Positions 57,770-64,000 of a stretch of 64,000 nt of DNA are shown here, one piece after another. Source of the DNA: Ligustrum vulgare (taxonomy: Eukaryota; Streptophyta; Magnoliopsida; Lamiales; Oleaceae); NCBI GenBank assembly GCA_963555705.1, contig OY743188.1:29037383-29101382 (forward strand), given 5' to 3'. The notes beneath the pieces are model-generated. The model saw only the letters and a program-made list of their open reading frames with translations, was not told where the DNA came from and did no database searches. Both the position numbers and the translations under genes were made by a program. Every line of letters starts with the position of its first letter. The stretch's first letter is position 1.

Positions 57770-59241
57770 CAGCGGACAGAGTCAGAGAGAGAGAGAGAGC
57801 ACTCCGCTTCGTTGAAGCTTCATAATTTATTTATATTTATTTATTTATTTATTTTTGTGAGGGTGGGAGGGATATAACATCACCTTGGGAAGAAAGCTAC
57901 TACTAGGTTATATATTATATATCGACGAAGATTATTATCTGCTTTGTAGAATCTTCCACGGTTCACTCCTTTTTTCTCATTCGATTCATAGAAAACTCAG
58001 GTACAAGCTCATAAGAGGCAGAATTAAATTTTTTTTTTTTTTTGGCTGTGGCGTTTTTCTTTTATTTTTTATCCTATCGGTCTGAGTTCTTACTTGTTTA
58101 GCAAAACAAAATAAAAAAATAAAAATTTTTTTTTTTCCCTTTGATGATTGTTTTTGTACTTGTTTAGGGTTTCTCTTCTCTTGTTCAAGAAAATTCAGTA
58201 CATTGTTTTTATTTTTATTTTTTAAATTTTTTCCTGGAAATCTTAGAATTTTATTCTTTTGTGCTTTGTGGGTTCTGCTTCTTTTTTTTCCTTCCTGGAT
58301 TGGTTTGTTTATTTATGTTCTTGATGGTTTTAATTTTACTGTTCATGTTTAATTGAATAATAAGTATAAAATTGTATCTAGATAATTCCTTTATTTATAC
58401 TTTATTAGTTTTGAGTGTGTTTTATGTTTTGATATCGTCTTTGGTTTTTTGGAATTGATTGTTTGATCTTCGGCTATCATTTTCTAGTATTGCACAATAA
58501 TTATATATTCCCTTTTTAGGCCTCTATTTTTTTTTTTTTTTAAATGTCTGGGTTTTAAACTTATCTTTCACTTCCTTTAAATCGAAACTATAAATCAGAG
58601 TTGGGAGAGAAATATGCCCTTGTTTGTTTCTCATTTTCAAGAGTTTTTTGGGAAAAAATGGTTTTTTGAATAATGAGTTTTATGAGAATGTGTGGTTAAA
58701 AGTAGATAATAATTTTAGGTTTATGTGTAGAATATTTTATTGTGTGAATGTATGGATGAAAATGAGTATAACAAAAAAAGGAGTTTTATGAAAATGAGTA
58801 CCAAACAGGGCTATTCACAATTTTTTTTTTCAAGGGATGAGGACGGAGGAGGGGAACATTATCTTGTGAAGGAATTTGTTTGAAAAATTGATCATTGCAG
58901 GGGTGAAAATAATTTTCTAAAACCTTGGGGGAAGCGGGGTTTTGGCTACCCCAACTGGCTATTTCATTCGTCTTCCATGCCATGTGCATTTTTTTTTTTT
59001 TCTATTTACCTTCGGAGTTGAAGATTAATGCCCTTTGAGCATTAATTTGATTCATATAGGATTTTCAAAAGTCGGTTATTTAAAGTTTTAACTGAAATTA
59101 TGCACTTTTTCTATCATTACTTATGGTAGTTTATCAGTTCTAGAGATAATTTTTTCCATCTTAGTCATTCTTTTATTTAAATTTTTTTTGTCCGAGCTTT
59201 TCTTATTTCATTTGATGCAGGGTTTTGAGGTGGTTATAGTT
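57770..59241 (+). promoter_or_regulatory. 5' UTR and 5'-UTR intron of the GRAS gene
   Basis: A GA-rich tract (57780-57800) lies in the probable leader. The exon ends at a donor CTCAG/GTACAAG (58000) and the intron runs to an acceptor GATGCAG/GG (59220), leaving a 21-bp leader before the ATG at 59242. The intron is T-rich and contains a MITE at 58616-58811. The transcription start is not fixed. Confidence 0.65.
58613..58814. mobile_element. Tourist-like MITE in the GRAS 5'-UTR intron
   Basis: GCCCTTGTTTG (58616) and CCAAACAGGGC (ending 58811) are inverted ends flanked by TAT on each side. The 196-bp body contains paired TTTTGA / ATGAG motifs and no coding. Confidence 0.75.
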
Positions 59242-61512
59242 ATGGATCCCGGATTCAGTGAAATGCACAATACGATAAATGGATTCGGAGTTGATGATGA
59301 GATTCTTTTACCCAGTTTTGAGCAATCTCATGACCAAGTTAATGGATATAAAGATGATGTTTCTCTAGAACTTAATATTGCAGATATCCCTTTCCTTACA
59401 TTTAGCCCGGGCCTTGAAACTTTCACTCCGTCTTTAAGCGGGAGCTATGAAGTGGAATCGCCGGAAGATCAAGATTCTGATACAGTGCTAAAGTACCTAA
59501 ATCAGATACTTGTTGAAGAGAACATGGATGATAAGCCAAGCATGTTCCATGATCCACTCGCTTTACAAGCTACTGAGAAATCTTTATACGAAGTCCTTGG
59601 CCAGAAGTACCCACCTTCACCACATAAAAAATCTGATTACTTTAACTCCAGTTTGGAAAGCCGAAATACCTTTTTAAGGAGTTCCAGTGAGTACACAAAC
59701 AGCAGTACTAACGGCACTAATTCCACTGATCCACAATGGGTTTTTGACCCAGGTGAATTTAATTCGTCTTTGGAACAGAGTCAGTTGCTGGATAGTGCTT
59801 CCATATATGCAACGAAATCTAGTTCACAATGGTCATTTGGTTCTCTTAACAACTTCAACGATAATATCAATTTCCAGGTGAGCTCTTTTGAAAATACCAG
59901 CCTAATTCCAAATATATTCAGCGATCCTGAGTCTATCTTGCAGTTCAAGAGAGGGATGGAAGAAGCTAGTAAATTTCTTCCCTCAAGTAATCAATTGATT
60001 ATCGACTTGGATAAATACACATTACCTCCAAAATCAGACAAAACAACTCATACGGTCACAGTCAAGGTAGAAAAGGATGAGATAGATCATTTAACTAATG
60101 GCTTGAGGGGAAGGAAGCATCAGCATCCGGAGGACGGTGATTCGGAAAATGTGGAGAGGAGCAGCAAGCAATCTGCTGTTTATGTAGAAGAAGTGGAATT
60201 ATCTGAAATGTTTGACAAAGTCCTCCTTTCCACTGATGTCAAAGGTGAGCCCATGCATTGTAATGTCGAAACTAAATTGCCTGGCGTAAAGGAAAAGAAC
60301 TTGTCGCAAACTGTACTGCCTAATGGATCGAATGGAGGAAGAACTCGTGCTAAGAAGCACGAGAGTAATAGTGAAACTGTGGACCTGAGGACTCTTTTGA
60401 TCAATTGTGCACAATCTGTTGCTGCTGATGATCGTAGAACGGAATATGTACAATTGAAGCAGATTAGGCAGTATGCTTCTCCTACCGGCGATGCATATCA
60501 GAGGCTCGCAAATGTATTTGCCTATGGTCTTGAGGCACGCTTTTCAGGTACTGGGACCCAGATTTATGCATCCCTTATATCCAAGAATATTACAGCTGTT
60601 GAGAAGTTAAAAGCTTACCAGGTTTATCTTTCGGCCTGCCCATTCAAGAAGATATCAATTTTCTTTGCAAACATGATGATTGGGGAAGCAGCATCAGAAG
60701 CAACAACGCTGCATATTGTAGATTTTGGTATTCTTTATGGTTTCCAGTGGCCTATTCTCATTCAGCAGCTTTCAAGGAGACCTGGAGGGCCCCCTAAGCT
60801 GCGGATCACTGGAATTGAGTTTCCACAACCTGGTTTTCGCCCGGCCGAAAGAATAGAAGAGACTGGGTGTCGTTTGGCGAAATACTGTGAACGATTTGGT
60901 GTACCATTTGATTATCAAGCCATAGCGACACAAAATTGGGAGACAATCAAAATTGAGGACCTGAAGATTGCACATGGAGAGGTGCTTGCTGTGAATTGTT
61001 TGTTTCGATTTGGTAGGTTGCCTGATGAGACTGTTGAAGTTGACTGTCCCAGGGATGCAGTTCTGAACTTAATTAGGAAAATGAATCCGGATATATTTGT
61101 ACATGGTGTTGGCAGTGGATCATATAGTGCTCCATTCTTCGTTACACGTTTCAGGGAGGCTCTCTTCCACTATTCGGCATTGTTTGATATGTTGGATGCT
61201 ACGCTACCTCGCGATGATCCACACAGGATGAATTTTGAACAGGACTTTTATGGGCGCGAGATAATAAATGTTATTGCTTGTGAGGGGGCAGGAAGGGTTG
61301 AGAGACCCGAGACACACAAGCAGTGGCACATTCGCACTATGAGGGCCGGATTCAAACCCCTTTCTTTGAATCGTGAGTTTATGACGAAATTAAGGAATAA
61401 AGTCAAGGCAGGGTATCATAAAGATTTTCTGGTCGACGAAGATAGTAATTGGATGTTGCAGGGATGGAAAGGCAGGATTATTTGTGGTAGCTCATGCTGG
61501 GTTCCTGCATAG
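59242..61512 (+). CDS. GRAS transcription regulator, LISCL (SCL9/SCL14/SCL33) subfamily
   Basis: A single exon encodes 756 residues from the ATG at 59242 (MDPGFSEM), just after a 5'-UTR acceptor; codons upstream to 59188 lack a conventional start. The acidic N-terminal half carries LISCL-type motifs (NIADIPFLTF near residue 50; VLKYLNQILVEENMDD near 80-95). The GRAS domain (about 379-752) has the leucine-heptad start VDLRTLLINCAQSVAADDRR, the VHIID-type core LHIVDFGILYGFQWP (about 491), the PFYRE-type segment FEQDFYGREIINVIACEG (about 664) and the SAW end WKGRIICGSSCW. Length and order fit intact family members. Relatives such as SCL14 are nuclear co-regulators that work with TGA bZIP factors in xenobiotic and stress responses; that role here is inference. 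Confidence 0.95.
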   Translation: MDPGFSEMHNTINGFGVDDEILLPSFEQSHDQVNGYKDDVSLELNIADIPFLTFSPGLETFTPSLSGSYEVESPEDQDSDTVLKYLNQILVEENMDDKPSMFHDPLALQATEKSLYEVLGQKYPPSPHKKSDYFNSSLESRNTFLRSSSEYTNSSTNGTNSTDPQWVFDPGEFNSSLEQSQLLDSASIYATKSSSQWSFGSLNNFNDNINFQVSSFENTSLIPNIFSDPESILQFKRGMEEASKFLPSSNQLIIDLDKYTLPPKSDKTTHTVTVKVEKDEIDHLTNGLRGRKHQHPEDGDSENVERSSKQSAVYVEEVELSEMFDKVLLSTDVKGEPMHCNVETKLPGVKEKNLSQTVLPNGSNGGRTRAKKHESNSETVDLRTLLINCAQSVAADDRRTEYVQLKQIRQYASPTGDAYQRLANVFAYGLEARFSGTGTQIYASLISKNITAVEKLKAYQVYLSACPFKKISIFFANMMIGEAASEATTLHIVDFGILYGFQWPILIQQLSRRPGGPPKLRITGIEFPQPGFRPAERIEETGCRLAKYCERFGVPFDYQAIATQNWETIKIEDLKIAHGEVLAVNCLFRFGRLPDETVEVDCPRDAVLNLIRKMNPDIFVHGVGSGSYSAPFFVTRFREALFHYSALFDMLDATLPRDDPHRMNFEQDFYGREIINVIACEGAGRVERPETHKQWHIRTMRAGFKPLSLNREFMTKLRNKVKAGYHKDFLVDEDSNWMLQGWKGRIICGSSCWVPA

Positions 61513-62667
61513 GAAGCAGTATTCTCAAAGGGTGACAAAAGTAATTCCTTAGCAAGACTAGAGGTGATTTTAATTTATTTATTTAAAAAAAAAAAAGAAG
61601 CTGTTTTATTGTTTCTTTGCTGACCCATATGTAACATCTTCCCGCTGTTGTATCATGTTATTCCAGTAGCTGTAATTATTAAGCCTCATTGATGCAAAAT
61701 TTTAGTGTATTATAGTTTGATTTCGACTTTGTTTAGTTTGGACTACTATTATATTTGATATTTTCAGAAGGTCGTGGTTTACTAGAAGTCCACTCGAGTT
61801 TAAATTATTTGCTCTGTGAAAGGAAAGCTAGGACTTTATTGAGATTAAATGACTGAATCCATTGCTCTCTTTTTTCAGATAATCTAATGATTCACCAGCC
61901 TTTCAGAAGACACGTGGATTAAATAGATTCGTGAGAAGCGCCAATGTAACCAGATATTTGAGGTACTTTGGCATTGTATTGAGGCACAAATGTTCTGTGC
62001 TTCTGGTGATGTGTGGAAAATCGTGTTCATACGGTATGGATTATGGCCCATCTACTTAGCAGCATTGCTTGATTAGTTGGCTCGGGAAAATGTTGTGTTG
62101 TTTTAGTGCTTTGCTTTATGAATTCTTGGATCTACTATGATGTACTGTTACATGTGTACAATAGGGCATGGTGGGTTACTGGTATAAATATTGTCAGATT
62201 GTAGTTGTAATAAGTTGGCTAATATGCATGTGGCTGGACTTGAAAGCTTATTTTTCTGCAAGTAAGTTTTATTGGCAAACTTTAAAATGTTGTTTGTGAA
62301 GTGAGTTAATTTGAGACACTCTTTGTTTCCCATATATATTTGGGGTTGGCTACATGAATCTTTTGTCTTTCATCACTAGGTTCTCTTAATAAGTAGATCT
62401 ATCGGGTGACGCATGGAGACACATATCGTAACTTGTTGCTTTCTGTTGTTTGAGCATTTGAAAATGATACGTCGTCGTGTTGTGCAGTGACGTGTAAAAT
62501 ATAATTGTGTACAAAACATGCTTCTTTCTATTTCTCGTTGTTTTACTTCAATTGTGATGATACAATGTGTTTTGGCAAGTTCGACCCTCAATTTCAATTA
62601 TTTAATTATTTACAAATGTTTTCAGATTCGATCAGGTCAAGGGATCGATTTGAGGTTGATTTGGGCA
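61513..62667 (+). other. 3' UTR and downstream flank of the GRAS gene
   Basis: The stretch after the stop is T-rich and includes plausible 3' UTR to about 61700. The following kilobase is of ordinary composition with no recognised gene, although it may be transcribed. Confidence 0.5.
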
Positions 62668-62885
62668 TCTATATCTATATTATATATTAAAGCAGAACAG
62701 CCATCAAAATTTTTCCCGCCCATTTTCAGTTTCTATTTTTGGATTTTTTTTTTTTTTTTTTTCAATTGAATTTCCAGAATTGGAAAATGAGTTGTTGACA
62801 ATTAATGAGAAATTTAATGTGGGAAAGTGTGTAATGCATTGTAAATAGGCACTTGACTACATGTATTGAATGCTAATAATTTGTC

Positions 62886-62969
<84 letters not shown>

Positions 62970-64000
62970 TTCCTGCAATTTTTAAGGATCCTACAAGAAA
63001 TAATTGTTGACATAACATTTATTTATATTCCAATTCATTCACTTCACTCATTAATCCATCCAAATTTGTAATTGTTTTAACACCGATGAATCATTTCATT
63101 GTACGTGTTTTTCATATTTTGAAAATCAAGCTAATTATATTTAGGTAACAATATTCATACAACACATTTTTTTAAATTTACACCATAGTTTAATTGAAAG
63201 ATAGATCTTCGGTGTTTGTTTAGTTTTGCTTTTATATCCTTAACTTTTTTTAATCGCATTGTTATTTATAACATTCAATTAATTAATAAATTTTATTTCT
63301 AATCACAAATTCTATTCAAATATTCTGCTAATTTGCATTAAAAGGATGTGTAATATTTTTTTTAACTTTTGTATTAATTATTTATTTTGATTATTTAAAA
63401 ATATGAGAGATAAATAAGTGTTTTTCGCCAACAAAACAAATATATTGAATGAAAATCGTCTCAAAAGACAAGATGTGAAAATTAATAAAGAGTTGATGAT
63501 AAAAAAATTACAAATTTTTTTAATATAACTATTATAATTTGAAGTAGTTTTATTGTTTGTTCTTTTTTGTTTAGTTAAAAATATTAGTGACAAGTAAGTT
63601 TGTTTGCATTAATATTCATCATTAATTGCTTTATAAAAAATAAATTTTATAAAGAAATTAATACATTTGAAAAACTACACATTAACTTTGAAAAACAAAA
63701 ATAGCTTTACTTTTTTGTGCATTATTTGTGCATTAATTAGATTAATATTTTATTAAACTTTAATATTTGTTCTTTTTTGTTTAGTTAAAAATATTAGTGA
63801 CAAATAAGTTTGTTTACACTTCTTAATAGATTTTTTTTCCAGAAAACGGTAATTTTTTTTTTTTTAAGAAAACGGTGACTATTCATTTTTTTTAATTATT
63901 TGAATTAAACTTGCTAAATCAACGTAAGAGGTACTTATGATAATTAATAATTTATTGAAACTAAAACTAATTATTATGTCATCACATTAATAAAATTTGA
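62668..64000 (+). mobile_element. Probable Helitron 5' end and AT-rich body, partial
   Basis: (A)TCTATATCTATATTATAT followed by ATTAAAGCAGAA is a typical plant Helitron 5' start. A (TC)n(TA)n microsatellite (62886-62970) lies inside. Two segments repeat near 63550-63600 and 63765-63815 (TTCTTTTTTGTTTAGTTAAA, ATATTAGTGACAA). The body runs beyond the window. No gene is seen. Confidence 0.5.

Noticed and set aside
59188..59241. An N-terminal extension of the GRAS protein to 59188
   Set aside because: It lacks an ATG and crosses an intron acceptor at 59220; the ATG at 59242 fits the family start.
62376..62769. Short frames downstream of the GRAS gene
   Set aside because: No homology or coding character; they overlap 3' flank and a Helitron edge.

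Overview
The window is nuclear DNA of a flowering plant, very probably a eudicot. It has AT-rich, intron-bearing genes with GT..AG splice sites, a GRAS regulator of the LISCL (SCL9/14/33) type, an XS-domain gene related to the RNA-directed DNA methylation factors, a FAR1-type pseudogene, and dense plant transposons: Ty3/gypsy LTR elements primed by initiator-Met tRNA, hAT, CACTA, MULE, Tourist and Stowaway MITEs, Helitrons and tRNA-derived SINEs. I could not name the species. There are no tRNA or rRNA genes, organelle DNA or CRISPR arrays.

Layout. 1-4596: 5' part of a minus-strand Ty3/gypsy element (A), inserted in an older duplicated LTR relic (4597-5589). 6550-7336: CACTA-like hairpin MITE. 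9695-14011: 4.3-kb non-autonomous CACTA element. 14239-14379: possible orphan coding exon. 14742-18964: hAT-like MITE, SINE with a 20-bp target duplication, 1.59-kb almost loop-less foldback, another hAT-like MITE. 21197-22183: Helitron 3' end, Stowaway MITE, small Tourist MITE. 22921-25600: XS-domain gene on the minus strand, with a Tourist-like MITE (25614-26129) at its 5' edge. 26949-29251: FAR1-like pseudogene. 29708-32385: small repeats, Helitron end, SINE relic. 32626-44341: nested nest. Non-autonomous gypsy element B carries one hAT MITE in its body and a second in its 5' LTR, and the second is split by gypsy element C. 45484-53103: probable Helitron carrying a MIC10-like fragment and a receptor-kinase fragment, with non-autonomous gypsy element D inserted. 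53246-57640: Tourist MITE, duplicated non-coding block, and a 2-kb array of short palindromes. 57770-61512: GRAS gene with a 5'-UTR intron. 62668-64000: probable Helitron 5' end.

Only two genes look intact: the XS-domain gene and the GRAS gene. Everything else is mobile DNA or debris.

The strongest unexplained signal is a shared architecture of paired CG-containing palindromes. In the U3 region of gypsy LTRs the palindrome TTACGGCCGTAA occurs in pairs whose starts are about 21 bp apart (two helical turns), and the pairs recur every 64-75 bp. Other LTR families here use different palindromes (TTGCGATCGCAA, TTTCGGTCGACCGAAA) in the same place upstream of a TATA box. At 55027-56990 an unrelated foldback array uses 20-bp palindromes (AACGA..TCGTT type) in pairs exactly 31 bp apart (three turns), with pairs recurring about every 68-74 bp on both arms of a symmetric element. 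Conserved palindromes with diverged spacers at helical spacing suggest protein-binding arrays. A second notable pattern is two non-autonomous gypsy elements that keep the protease region and an expanded charged linker but have lost reverse transcriptase and integrase.
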